Shown: positions 6,864-14,178, counted from the stretch's first letter. The stretch is DNA of 15,383 bases from a bacterium UBA4637 (GCA_002405875.1 DHMR01000002.1:1-15383); one strand, 5' to 3'. The notes: generated by a model from the letters alone, not told the origin. Translations and numbers: made by a program.

Positions 6864-7324
6864 TGAATTTTCGTAAAAAATCACATGAAGTGCCAGGGTT
6901 GAATACTTCATCCCTGCCAGACTTGATATTCTCTGTCTTGTTCTTCTTCATGATTGTTACCCACATGCGTCAGGTCACTTTGAAGGTGGAATGCCGTGTG
7001 CCACAAGGAAAGAATCTTACCCGGCTTACCAAGAAATCGGCAGTGAGCTATATATATATAGGTAAGCCAACCAAGGATTTGAAAGGCAAATATGGCGATG
7101 GCACCCAGATACAGTTGAACGATAAGTTTGCCACGGCTCCAGAGGTGATGGACTATGTGACTGCGGAGAAAAAACGTATGTCGCCAGAAGACCAACGCTT
7201 GATGACCGTATCCGTCAAGGCCGACCGCGACACTAAGATGGGAGTGATAACCGATGTAAAGCAGGCTTTACGGCAGGCAAAAGCCCTTCGAATCAATTAT
7301 TCTGCCCAAGAAAATGGAAAATAA
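6860..7324 (+). CDS. exbD: ExbD/TolR family biopolymer transporter (second copy)
   Basis: A 154-residue ExbD paralogue: basic start (MMNFRKKSHEVPGLNTSS), one helix beginning LPDLIFSVLFFFMIVTH with the key aspartate at Asp21, then a periplasmic domain ending QALRQAKALRINYS. The shared 'PGLNT' tail shows it is a relative of the preceding copy, but its periplasmic part is quite different. The two may form mixed dimers or serve different partners (inference). ATG 6860 overlaps the previous stop by 4 bases and is preceded by AGGAGG at 6848-6853, an unusually good Shine-Dalgarno for this phylum. The second ATG (6863) is also possible. It is the last gene of the operon, followed by an AT-rich hairpin. 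Confidence 0.92.
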   Translation: MMNFRKKSHEVPGLNTSSLPDLIFSVLFFFMIVTHMRQVTLKVECRVPQGKNLTRLTKKSAVSYIYIGKPTKDLKGKYGDGTQIQLNDKFATAPEVMDYVTAEKKRMSPEDQRLMTVSVKADRDTKMGVITDVKQALRQAKALRINYSAQENGK

Positions 7325-7344
7325 TAGTAATTTATTATTTTTTT
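7318..7344 (+). terminator. weak AT-only hairpin after the exbB-exbD operon
   Basis: AAAATAATA (7318-7326) pairs perfectly with TATTATTTT (7333-7341) around a 6-base loop and runs into further Ts. The stem has no G-C pair, so it would be a weak terminator. It spans the stop codon of the second exbD. Confidence 0.4.
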
Positions 7345-7354
7345 AATCTAAAAA

Positions 7355-7386
7355 GTTGCATTTATTAAATATTTATGCTAACTTTG
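7355..7386 (+). promoter_or_regulatory. promoter of the Lrp/AsnC-type regulator
   Basis: GTTG (7355-7358), 20 bases, then TAACTTTG (7379-7386): a textbook Bacteroidetes promoter. Transcription should begin around 7392, just upstream of ATG 7405. This shows that the in-frame ATG at 7375 lies inside the promoter and is not the start. Confidence 0.75.
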
Positions 7387-7404
7387 CAAGCAAATAATAT
7401 TGTT

Positions 7405-7905
7405 ATGTCAAAACAAATTTTAGATAAACTTGATAGGCAGATCCTGAAGCTGATTTCACAGGATGCCCGAATTCCATTTTTGGAAGTAGCGCGTGCTTGC
7501 AATGTGAGCGGTGCTGCGATTCATCAGCGTGTGGCAAAACTTACAAATCTCGGTATCATCAAGGGCTCGCAGTTCATCATCGACCCAGAGAAGATAGGCT
7601 ATGAGACTTGTGCTTACATGGGGTTGTACTTGAAGGATCCTGAGAACTTCGACCATGTGGTGGAAGAGCTCAAGAAAATTCCTGAGGTAGTGGAGTGTCA
7701 TTATACTACAGGTGGCTTTGATATGTTCATCAAGATTTATGCCATCAACAACCACCATCTCTTGGAAATCATCCATGATAAGTTGCAGCCACTGGGATTG
7801 TCTCGTAGCGAGACCATCATCTCGTTCAATGCGGCAATCAACCGTCAACTCTCCATGAAGGACATTCAGGAGATTGACGAGGAGGAAGAGGTAACAGAAG
7901 AATAA
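7405..7905 (+). CDS. Lrp/AsnC family transcriptional regulator
   Basis: The protein is 166 residues from MSKQILDKLDRQILKLI. Residues 1-60 form an AsnC-type winged helix-turn-helix (ARIPFLEVARACNVSGAAIHQRVAKL, then GIIKGSQFIIDP). Residues 65-145 form the RAM ligand-binding domain with the usual VVECHYTTGGFDMFIKI. The C-terminus ends in an acidic tail (IDEEEEVTEE). Members bind DNA as octamers or dimers and respond to amino acids or other small ligands, and the targets here are unknown. The earlier ATG (7375) is rejected because the promoter -7 box overlaps it. It is monocistronic, between its own promoter and a strong terminator located inside the convergent folA gene. Confidence 0.93.
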   Translation: MSKQILDKLDRQILKLISQDARIPFLEVARACNVSGAAIHQRVAKLTNLGIIKGSQFIIDPEKIGYETCAYMGLYLKDPENFDHVVEELKKIPEVVECHYTTGGFDMFIKIYAINNHHLLEIIHDKLQPLGLSRSETIISFNAAINRQLSMKDIQEIDEEEEVTEE

Positions 7906-7910
7906 TTCTC

Positions 7911-8393
7911 TTATGAGATAACCCGATGGAGAGCAAGGATTGTGAACGACAGTCCTTGCTCTTTTTTTTCTATCCGCGAGTCAACCTTCCATTCTGCCCA
8001 GTTGATGGCAGGGAAGTAGGTGTCGGCTACTTTCGGCTCATCGTCTACGATAGTGAGATAAAGGTGGTCGGCAAGTGGCAAAGTTGCTCGATAAATACTC
8101 GCACCACCTATTATATATAGTTGCTCTGCTTGGCTGAGAGCTTTTTCCAGCGTGTGGCAAACCACGCAGCCTTCGATGTGCTCGGTGTGCTGTGAGATGA
8201 CCACGTTGAGACGATGGGGCAAAGCTCCGTTAGGGAGCGACTCGTAAGTTTTTCTTCCCATCACGATGGTGTGCCCCATGGTTAGTGCCTTGAAGTGCTC
8301 CATGTCTGCGCGCAGATGATAGAGCAGTTGGTTATTGAGCCCAATTGCTCCATTTTTGGCTATGCAGGCTATGATGTTTATCTCTTTGCTCAT
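7911..8393 (-). CDS. folA: dihydrofolate reductase
   Basis: A 160-residue protein of normal DHFR length. It makes tetrahydrofolate from dihydrofolate with NADPH for thymidylate and purine synthesis. Visible marks are IACIAKNGAIGLNNQLLYHL (9-28) with the substrate-binding acidic residue Asp30, GHTIVMGRKTYESLP (40-54) for NADPH binding, and YIIGGASIYRATL (93-105). Around the active site the common W-x-L-P reads Y-H-L-R (residues 25-28, aligned by eye), which could alter inhibitor binding. That is only a suggestion. It follows the RsmF-type gene after 16 bases on the same strand and is probably co-transcribed with it. Its last codons overlap the terminator of the convergent regulator gene. Confidence 0.96.
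   Translation of the reverse strand: MSKEINIIACIAKNGAIGLNNQLLYHLRADMEHFKALTMGHTIVMGRKTYESLPNGALPHRLNVVISQHTEHIEGCVVCHTLEKALSQAEQLYIIGGASIYRATLPLADHLYLTIVDDEPKVADTYFPAINWAEWKVDSRIEKKEQGLSFTILALHRVIS
7931..7969 (+). terminator. strong intrinsic terminator of the Lrp/AsnC gene, inside folA
   Basis: GAGCAAGGA (7931-7939) pairs with TCCTTGCTC (7953-7961), extended inward by a G-U and an A-T pair to an 11-bp stem with a 9-base loop. It is followed directly by eight Ts (7962-7969). It faces the + strand and lies entirely within the last codons of folA on the opposite strand. Confidence 0.85.
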
Positions 8394-8409
8394 AGGTCAT
8401 TGATGGGGA

Positions 8410-9834
8410 TTATGAATTTATCACATGATTGTTGCCTTCCGGCACGTGCGAACTTTTGATTTTCCATTCTTGTGGATAGAGATTGTTGGCACGGTTGCCG
8501 ATGTTCTTTTCCCATCCTAGAGGTTTTTGGCGATAAGTTACCAGCACGTATCCCTTAGGGGTGCCTTCGGGCAGGTTGACGGCTTCCTTGCGAAGATAGC
8601 GGATGGCATCTTCGTAGGAAAGCTCCACTTGTGGAAAAGCCTCTTTGTTGAGCTTCGTGGATAGGGCGAGACTTTGGTCGGGGATGAGCCCCTTGCCCTT
8701 GTCTGTGCCTAGTTTGATGCCGGCGTGGATTACCTTGAGGTGTTGGTCGGCTGCATCATAAATCTCTTTCCATGAGGTCGGGATGGCGTAGGTCGCATCG
8801 CCCTTGCAGACGGCGGTGAAGCCATCGTTGTCTTTCAGCCAGCCACTTGGAATCTCTGGCGCTTTGGCTTTGCTGCCTTTTTTGTCTTTGCGCTTTTTCT
8901 CCTTCTTATTTTCTTTACCAGTTGCTGCGTCTTCCTGTTCCCCAGACTTACGAAGCACGGCAAGGAAGATGCCTTCGCCCTTGGTTTTGCCTGGGAGAAA
9001 ACGATATACGGGGATGTCGGAACCGATGAGGTTGCCTGTGATGTTCCATGAGTTTTCTACATCATGGAGTGTAATCGGCTCAGCCTCCAGTTCTTCGCAA
9101 ATCCAGGCGATGTTCTCCTCGTCCTCATGGGCGTTGAAGGTACATGTGGAGTAGATGAGGATGCCTCCTGGTTTCAGACAATTCCAGATGTCGCTTACGA
9201 TTTCTCGTTGCAACTTCCAGCAGTTTTCCACATTCTGCAGGCTCCATTCCTCGATGGCTCCATCGTCTTTGCGAAACATGCCTTCGCCAGAGCAAGGCAC
9301 ATCGGTAAGGATGATGTCAAACTGCAATTTCGATTTTTTGTAATCTATTGGATAGTTGTTGGTGACGATCATGTCGGGATGGCCAAACTTCTGTATGTTT
9401 TCGGCGAGAATCTGAGAGCGGGTTCGCATCGGCTCATTGCTGAATAATAAACTCCCCTCAGGCAAGGCAGCCCTCAAACAGGTAGACTTTCCGCCTGGTG
9501 CCGCACAGAGGTCGAGCATCATCACGGGGCGATGCACCAGTTGGCGGATAGCTAAGTCGACGAACATAGACGAGGCTTCCTGTACATAGTACATGCCGGC
9601 ATGGAGCAATGGGTCGAACGTGAAGTTGGGGCGGCTGCTCAGATAGCGTCCCGTGCTAGGACACCAAGGAATTGGCTCGCCCTCCACCTCTTCGCCATGC
9701 TGGCATTTGAAGGGGTTGAGTCGGATGCTGGCTGGCGATTCTCCCTTTACGATGCCTTGCTCTAGTTGGTGATAGAGCTCGTCGCCCATCAACGTTTGGG
9801 TATATTTTATGAAGTCTGTTGGTAATGTCTTCAT
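8410..9834 (-). CDS. RsmF-type rRNA (cytosine-C5-)-methyltransferase, NOL1/NOP2/Sun family
   Basis: A 474-residue SAM-dependent RNA m5C methyltransferase. The N-terminal part holds the substrate-positioning segment (SPASIRLNPFK). The SAM site is MLDLCAAPGGKSTCLRA (106-122). The two family cysteines are Cys181 in DVPCSGEGMFRK (release) and Cys231 in YSTCTF (nucleophile). A lysine-rich linker (about 307-325, KENKKEKKRKDKKG) separates it from a C-terminal RsmF/PUA-like domain (about 330-470, ending GYVLVTYRQKPLGWEKNIGNRANNLYPQEWK), which binds rRNA. The closest known function is E. coli RsmF, 16S C1407, but the site modified here is unproven. It starts at ATG 9834 behind a good promoter and leads into folA. 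Confidence 0.93.
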   Translation of the reverse strand: MKTLPTDFIKYTQTLMGDELYHQLEQGIVKGESPASIRLNPFKCQHGEEVEGEPIPWCPSTGRYLSSRPNFTFDPLLHAGMYYVQEASSMFVDLAIRQLVHRPVMMLDLCAAPGGKSTCLRAALPEGSLLFSNEPMRTRSQILAENIQKFGHPDMIVTNNYPIDYKKSKLQFDIILTDVPCSGEGMFRKDDGAIEEWSLQNVENCWKLQREIVSDIWNCLKPGGILIYSTCTFNAHEDEENIAWICEELEAEPITLHDVENSWNITGNLIGSDIPVYRFLPGKTKGEGIFLAVLRKSGEQEDAATGKENKKEKKRKDKKGSKAKAPEIPSGWLKDNDGFTAVCKGDATYAIPTSWKEIYDAADQHLKVIHAGIKLGTDKGKGLIPDQSLALSTKLNKEAFPQVELSYEDAIRYLRKEAVNLPEGTPKGYVLVTYRQKPLGWEKNIGNRANNLYPQEWKIKSSHVPEGNNHVINS

Positions 9835-9865
9835 CGTTTCATGTATTTATTTCTCAATTCGTTTG

Positions 9866-9897
9866 CAAAAATAAGAAATTTTTTGTTCCTTTGCAAC
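9866..9897 (-). promoter_or_regulatory. promoter of the rsmF-like/folA operon
   Basis: On the - strand GTTG (9897-9894), 20 bases, then TATTTTTG (9873-9866). This has the same spacing and boxes as the Lrp/AsnC promoter, 31 bases before ATG 9834. Confidence 0.7.
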
Positions 9898-9974
9898 TAA
9901 ATCGGTGACAGATGCGTCTAAGACACAGAAAATTTAATAAATAACAAGGTAAAACAATAAAAATATTGATAGAT

Positions 9975-10709
9975 ATGAAGAAAGCGATATTAACATTGGC
10001 GCTCGTCCTGAGCATCGGAGCTACCCAAGTGTCTTTGGCTGCATCTGCTCCTAAGCATCGTTATCATCCTACCACCGAACAGGTGGACACGAAGCAAGCG
10101 GTAGATGACAAGCAGAAAAATAAAGCGGCTGATGACGAGGCATTGGAAGCCTACTCTGATACCACCAGCACGGATTCAGCCACAGCTGATGCGGATTATG
10201 AGGAGGATGCTCCTAGCTATCACTCCAAGTATAGTTTGGGCAACTATGACGATCCGTTCGATTTCTTTGGCTCGGTCTTTGGCAAGGGTACACTGGTCTT
10301 CATCATTATTTTGACCATCATCATTGGTCTTGTCTTCGCCTTCGCACCTCTCATCATCATCTGGTTGGTTATCCGTTATCTGATGCGCCGCCACAATGAC
10401 CGCATCAAGTTGGCGGAGATGGCGATGGAGAAGGGCATCAATGTTCCCGAGAGCGAACGACCGATAGACAAGCAGAGCGATGAATATCTCGTGAAGCGAG
10501 GTATCAGGAACACCTTCCTCGGCTTGGGTTTGTGTGCCATGTTCGCTTGGTGGGATTCTACCTTCTTGGCAGGTATAGGAGCCTTGGTTGGCATCTATGG
10601 TATCGGACAAGTGGTGATTGGTGCCTTGCCAGCCATCAAAAAGTGGTGGAACAATCGCCATTATGATGGAGGAAACAATGGCGCAGGCTTTACAGGTTCT
10701 ACTATCTAG
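9975..10709 (+). CDS. DUF6249-like signal-peptide membrane protein
   Basis: A 244-residue protein. A signal peptide (MKKAILTLALVLSIGATQVSLA) precedes an acidic, Ser/Thr/Asp-rich stretch (about 30-100). A long hydrophobic segment follows (about 106-135, rich in Ile, probably one or two helices), then a basic RYLMRRHNDR turn. A cytoplasmic piece with MAMEKGINVPE comes next, and two further helices (about 179-197 and 200-218). I recognise the general plan as DUF6249, which is common in Bacteroidetes just upstream of an ECF sigma gene, as here. Its function is unknown, and a role in sensing or regulating with the sigma factor is an inference from position. The TTG at 9966 is in frame, but ATG 9975 gives the standard signal peptide. 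A 9-bp hairpin spans its stop codon. Confidence 0.82.
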   Translation: MKKAILTLALVLSIGATQVSLAASAPKHRYHPTTEQVDTKQAVDDKQKNKAADDEALEAYSDTTSTDSATADADYEEDAPSYHSKYSLGNYDDPFDFFGSVFGKGTLVFIIILTIIIGLVFAFAPLIIIWLVIRYLMRRHNDRIKLAEMAMEKGINVPESERPIDKQSDEYLVKRGIRNTFLGLGLCAMFAWWDSTFLAGIGALVGIYGIGQVVIGALPAIKKWWNNRHYDGGNNGAGFTGSTI

Positions 10710-10721
10710 AATACCTGTAAA
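10689..10721 (+). repeat. inverted repeat across the stop of the DUF6249-like gene
   Basis: TTTACAGGT (10689-10697) and ACCTGTAAA (10713-10721) are a perfect 9-bp inverted repeat around a 15-base loop containing the stop codon. No T-run follows, so it is not a standard terminator. It could partly end transcription, stabilise the mRNA 3' end, or bind a protein before the sigma gene. Confidence 0.5.
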
Positions 10722-10776
10722 AGTGATATATTGGAAGTTGGCAGTTTATAGAATGATTAGTTAATAAATTAGAATA

Positions 10777-11316
10777 GTGGAAAAGGTAAAAGATCTCTCT
10801 CTCGTCACGAAGGTGGTGATGCTTCACGACCGCAAGTCGTTCGACTTGCTGGTCAAGAAGTATCAATCACCCATTCGTGGATTCTTCCTGCGGCAGACGT
10901 TGGGGGATGCGCAGCTGAGTGACGACTTGGCGCAGGATACCTTTGTCAAGGCTTATACCCACTTGGCTAGTTTCAAGGGGGCAGCCAGCTTCTCCACTTG
11001 GCTCTATCGTATCGCCTACAATGTGTGGTACGACTATACCCGAAGCCGCAAGGTGACGCAGGACATTGATACGCCTACCGTGGCTCGGAAGAATGCGCAG
11101 GCAGGCAGTGCATCCCTGAAGATGGACTTGCTCAATGCCCTGCAGATATTGAGTGAGAACGAACGGACCTGCATTACGCTGCAGCTGATGGATGGGCTGC
11201 CTATAGATAAGATAGCTGAGGTGACGGGTATGGCGCAAGGCACCATCAAGTCGCACCTCTCCCGTGGAAAATCAAAACTTGCAAGTTACTTAAAACAAAA
11301 TGGTTATGACCGATAA
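10777..11316 (+). CDS. ECF-type RNA polymerase sigma factor
   Basis: A 179-residue sigma-70 family protein with only regions 2 and 4. Region 2 covers about residues 20-92 (SFDLLVKKYQSPIRGFFL, SDDLAQDTFVKAY, FSTWLYRIAYNVWYDYTRSR). Region 4 covers about 120-172 (ALQILSENERTCITLQLMDGL, IAEVTGMAQGTIKSHLSRGK). It should direct RNA polymerase to a small stress or envelope regulon, but the regulon cannot be read from here. The start is GTG 10777. The alternative ATG at 10819 would cut into the conserved N-terminal region, and relatives begin MEKxKDLSLV (from memory). The next gene overlaps its 3' end, the usual arrangement for a sigma factor and its modulator. Confidence 0.93.
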   Translation: MEKVKDLSLVTKVVMLHDRKSFDLLVKKYQSPIRGFFLRQTLGDAQLSDDLAQDTFVKAYTHLASFKGAASFSTWLYRIAYNVWYDYTRSRKVTQDIDTPTVARKNAQAGSASLKMDLLNALQILSENERTCITLQLMDGLPIDKIAEVTGMAQGTIKSHLSRGKSKLASYLKQNGYDR

Positions 11317-11746
11317 TAAGACAAATATCAATAACGAAATGAACAGCGAACAGCCGTTGCTGAATATTAACGACGAGAAGCTCTTGGAGCTTTTTTTCGC
11401 CGACAGCCGAATGGACATCCCAGACGATGGCTTTTCGGATAGGGTGATGGCGGCATTGCCTTCTTCTGAAATGGAGAGGGAGGCGGCTAAGCACAGTCGC
11501 TTGGAACATCTTTGGACGGCTGCTTGTGTCGCCATGGGTATCGTTGCCGCTATCGTTTGCCAGGGATGGGAACAGATACAGGCTTTCCTTTATACGATGA
11601 AGATAGATTTGTTGTTGTCAGGGTCACATGCCTTGACCCAATCTATTAATGCTATCGGCCAGTCGCATAATCTCATAATGCTGTTGGCTGGTGCTTTGGT
11701 GTTGCTGACTGTTTGGGGGTACAACGAAGTAGCGGATGCTCGATGA
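11306..11746 (+). CDS. small membrane protein, DUF5056-like, possible anti-sigma partner
   Basis: A 146-residue protein with an acidic N-terminal part containing INDEKLLELFFADSRMDIPDDGFSDRVMAALP (about 21-52). Two hydrophobic helices follow (about 68-86 and 122-139). The 'DEKLLxxFF...IPDDGFSxRVM' block resembles DUF5056 proteins encoded after this sigma type in Bacteroidetes. ATG 11306 overlaps the sigma gene by 11 bases, and ATG 11300 in the same frame is also possible. By position and by its soluble N-terminus plus membrane anchor it may hold or regulate the sigma factor. No zinc-binding anti-sigma (HxxxCxxC) motif is present, so this remains an inference. Its stop is 4 bases from the stop of the convergent lipoprotein gene. 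Confidence 0.8.
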   Translation: MTDNKTNINNEMNSEQPLLNINDEKLLELFFADSRMDIPDDGFSDRVMAALPSSEMEREAAKHSRLEHLWTAACVAMGIVAAIVCQGWEQIQAFLYTMKIDLLLSGSHALTQSINAIGQSHNLIMLLAGALVLLTVWGYNEVADAR

Positions 11747-11750
11747 AAAT

Positions 11751-13754
11751 TTATTTGAGATTGCCCTTCTCATCAAACATATTGTAGGTGGTGCGAAGGA
11801 CAATGAACTCGGTGCGGCGGTTCAACTGATTGCAAATCTCCTGATGCTCCTTGGGCTGCTTCAAGATGAAGTCTTCGGTCAGCACATCGCCTTCCTTGAA
11901 CCAAGGATACTTCTCGGTTAATTTCTTTCGGATGGTCTTCGGGTGTTCCTTGCCATATCCCACAGGGGTAAGGCGTTCCTTCTCGATGCCATGATGGATG
12001 AGATAATCCACTACCGACTGGGCACGACGTTGCGACAATCGCTTGTTGTACTCGGCGTTGCCCTTGTAGTCGCAGTGGGCGCTTAGTTCGATGGTTACGT
12101 GTGGATTCTCCTTGAGCAATTTTACAAGTTCGTCTAGTGCCTTGGTGCTGGCTGGTGTCAAGGTCGCCTTGTCGAAATCGTAGAAGATGTTGTCGATGAG
12201 CACTGGGGCGGTGATGGAAGCCAGTGGAAACTGGAGCACATACTCCTTGCTCTCCTTGGCGGAATCCACCCTGAGTTCCTCCTTGTGGTTGAGGAATCCC
12301 TTGCACGAAGCCATCAACAGATAGTCTACCTGGGGCTTGATGGGCAGGGTAAAGGAGCCATCGCCCTTTACAGATACTTTCTTGTTGGTTCCGTCGTTTC
12401 CGATGATTCTTACCTCGGCGGCAGGCAACTCGTATCCATCTTTTTCGTATACCCATCCCTTTATGTTGGTCATGATTTCTGGATACTCAAACGAGTAGAT
12501 ATGGTCATAGCCTCTTCCATCCTTGCGGTTGGAAGAGAAATAGCCACGATTGTGGATACCTTCGAAAGTTATGCCGAAGTCATCAGCCTCCGTGTTGAGG
12601 GGATAACCAGGATGATGGATGGTATATTGATGCGTCTGTGCGTCGACCTTGGCGATATAGATGTCGAGACCGCCCATGCCCACATGACCGTTGCTGCTGA
12701 AATAGAGGTCGCCGTTAGGTCGGAAAGTAGGAAACATCTCGTCGCCAGGGGTATTGATTGGTTTGCCGAGGTTTTCCACGCCCCCCAGTCCTGCTGCAGT
12801 GATGCGAACTCGCCAGATGTCGAGGCCGCCCATGCCGCCCGGCATGTCTGAGACAAAATAAAGCCATTCTCCATCGGGCGAGATGGCTGGATGGGCATAG
12901 CAACTCAAGGTGTCCTTCGATATCTCCAACTTTGTTGCCTTCCCCCAAGCTGCATCGGCACGAGGGGAAGTAACAATTTGCGCATAGCGAGGCGAGGATG
13001 GGTCGGTGGTGCATTGGGTGAGATACATCTCTTTACCATCGGGGGTGAAACAACAAGCCCCCTCGTCATATTCTGTGTTTACGCCGGTTCCGATGGCTTC
13101 AGGCACGCTCCATTTGCCCTTGTCATCCTTTTCTGATAGGAAAATGTCGCCCGCTTTGGTTCCGGTGATGCCACTGAGGTCATTGCCTTGAGCCTCGTTG
13201 CGGGTGGAGGTGAAATAGAGCTGGTCGTGGTCGTCGCCGAAAAGCATCGGCGAATAATCATCTCGTCGCGAGTTGAATACGTCCATTCTCTTCACCTTAT
13301 ATCTACTTCCTTCCTTCTTCCATTTGGGGGCGAGTTGTGCAGACTTCAACCCGTTCTGCGCCAAAGTGTTGGTAGGCAGAGAGTCGAGAACCACTTGGAA
13401 TTCTTTCTCTGCCTGTTTGTACTCTCCGTTTTTCAAGAGCATGCGAGCATAAGCCAAGCGGTCGCTTACCGATGCTTGCTTATATCGGATGGCGTTGCGA
13501 TAGGCAGCGATAGCTTTCGGGGTGGCATTGATCTTGTCGTAGCAATGCGCTATTTTCAAGGCAATCTTTCCTCGCTCAGTTCTTTCCTTGGTTGGAGTCT
13601 TGGTGTAAGCCTGCTTGAACTGGTCGGCGGCATCGAAGTATTCGCCCAAAGCCAGGAATTTCTCTCCCTTCTTCAGGTTCTGGTCTGCGCCGCAACTAGC
13701 GAGTAGCACCAGGCAGCACATCCATAGTATATGGAATAATCTGGAGTGAATCAT
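11751..13754 (-). CDS. porE: PorE-like OmpA-family lipoprotein (TPR, beta-propeller, CRD, OmpA)
   Basis: A 667-residue lipoprotein. The signal peptide ends in the lipobox LLAS-Cys21. TPR-like helices (about 24-140; GEYFDAADQFKQAY, GEYKQAEKEF) come first. A PD40/WD40-like propeller follows (about 160-425), with repeats such as PDGKEMYLT, SPDGEWLYFVSD, RPNGDLYFSSN and GMGGLDIY. Next are a carboxypeptidase-regulatory-like domain (about 430-500; IKGWVYEKDGYELPAAEV, GDGSFTLPI) and an OmpA_C domain (about 520-655). The OmpA domain has IFYDFDKATLTPAS, the peptidoglycan-binding AHCDYKGNAEYNKRLSQRRAQSV and GYGKEHP. This four-domain order is that of PorE, which ties the T9SS to peptidoglycan. The start at ATG 13754 gives the lipoprotein signal, and the frame stays open to TTG 13769. 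Bacteroidetes also have T9SS-unrelated relatives, hence the moderate confidence in the name. Confidence 0.82.
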   Translation of the reverse strand: MIHSRLFHILWMCCLVLLASCGADQNLKKGEKFLALGEYFDAADQFKQAYTKTPTKERTERGKIALKIAHCYDKINATPKAIAAYRNAIRYKQASVSDRLAYARMLLKNGEYKQAEKEFQVVLDSLPTNTLAQNGLKSAQLAPKWKKEGSRYKVKRMDVFNSRRDDYSPMLFGDDHDQLYFTSTRNEAQGNDLSGITGTKAGDIFLSEKDDKGKWSVPEAIGTGVNTEYDEGACCFTPDGKEMYLTQCTTDPSSPRYAQIVTSPRADAAWGKATKLEISKDTLSCYAHPAISPDGEWLYFVSDMPGGMGGLDIWRVRITAAGLGGVENLGKPINTPGDEMFPTFRPNGDLYFSSNGHVGMGGLDIYIAKVDAQTHQYTIHHPGYPLNTEADDFGITFEGIHNRGYFSSNRKDGRGYDHIYSFEYPEIMTNIKGWVYEKDGYELPAAEVRIIGNDGTNKKVSVKGDGSFTLPIKPQVDYLLMASCKGFLNHKEELRVDSAKESKEYVLQFPLASITAPVLIDNIFYDFDKATLTPASTKALDELVKLLKENPHVTIELSAHCDYKGNAEYNKRLSQRRAQSVVDYLIHHGIEKERLTPVGYGKEHPKTIRKKLTEKYPWFKEGDVLTEDFILKQPKEHQEICNQLNRRTEFIVLRTTYNMFDEKGNLK

Positions 13755-13830
13755 ATTTATTATTGTCAAACGTCTTTCTCATAATAACGAGAAGAAGCTG
13801 ATTATATTTTAATCAAGCTAATACAAAAAA

Positions 13831-14063
13831 ACACTTCACACTTCACCCAAACACTACAACATGCTGTCTTTCATTATGTTAGATGGGTGAAGTGTGCCTT
13901 CAGACACTTCACCCACACTTCACCACACTTCACCAGTCAAGCGAAATCAGAAAATGAAAGGGTGTAGTGTGGTGAAGTGTGGGTGTAGTGTGCAAGAACA
14001 CTCTTCACCCGTTTAACCATCTAGCAGTCAGAAACTTATACTTGATTGGTGAAGTGTGAAGAG
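13831..14063. repeat. cluster of GGTGAAGTGT repeat units in both orientations
   Basis: At least eight copies of GGTGAAGTGT or its complement ACACTTCACC, some with one change, lie within 233 bases. Examples are 13831-13848, 13884-13895, 13904-13934 (three head-to-tail), 13961-13991 (three), 13998-14010 and 14048-14058. They build a 12-bp hairpin (13884-13895 with 13904-13915). They also build a larger one, 13904-13934 with 13961-13991, in which 29 of 31 positions pair around a 26-base loop. Both use 13904-13915, so the two folds exclude each other. There is no regular spacing as in CRISPR and no ORF. Confidence 0.85.
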
Positions 14064-14102
14064 TAAAACGTAAAATTCTTTGTGCAGAAACTTAAAAAAT
14101 TA

Positions 14103-14178
14103 CGTCCCGATGCAGTTCTTCCTACGTCCCGATGTAGATTTCACTGCGTCGGGATGTAAGAAAGACTGCGTCGGGATG
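14103..14178 (+). repeat. long hairpin made of four CGTCCCGATG-type units
   Basis: Two direct units (14101-14115 and 14123-14137, TACGTCCCGATGCAG and TACGTCCCGATGTAG) face two inverted units (14144-14158 and 14166-14180, core CTGCGTCGGGATG). Together 14103-14137 pairs with 14144-14178 around a 6-base loop: 27 Watson-Crick pairs, 6 G-U pairs and 2 mismatches. The G-U pairs exist only in RNA read from +; on - they become C-A mismatches. T-runs lie on both sides (TTTT after it on +, TTTTTT after it on -), so it may also act as a terminator. Confidence 0.8.

Noticed and set aside
7375..7404. Upstream ATG giving a 10-residue longer Lrp/AsnC regulator
   Set aside because: The -7 box TAACTTTG (7379-7386) overlaps it, so the mRNA should begin downstream of this codon.
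13831..14063. CRISPR-like appearance of the GGTGAAGTGT cluster
   Set aside because: Units occur in both orientations, with irregular spacing, no constant spacer length and no cas genes nearby.
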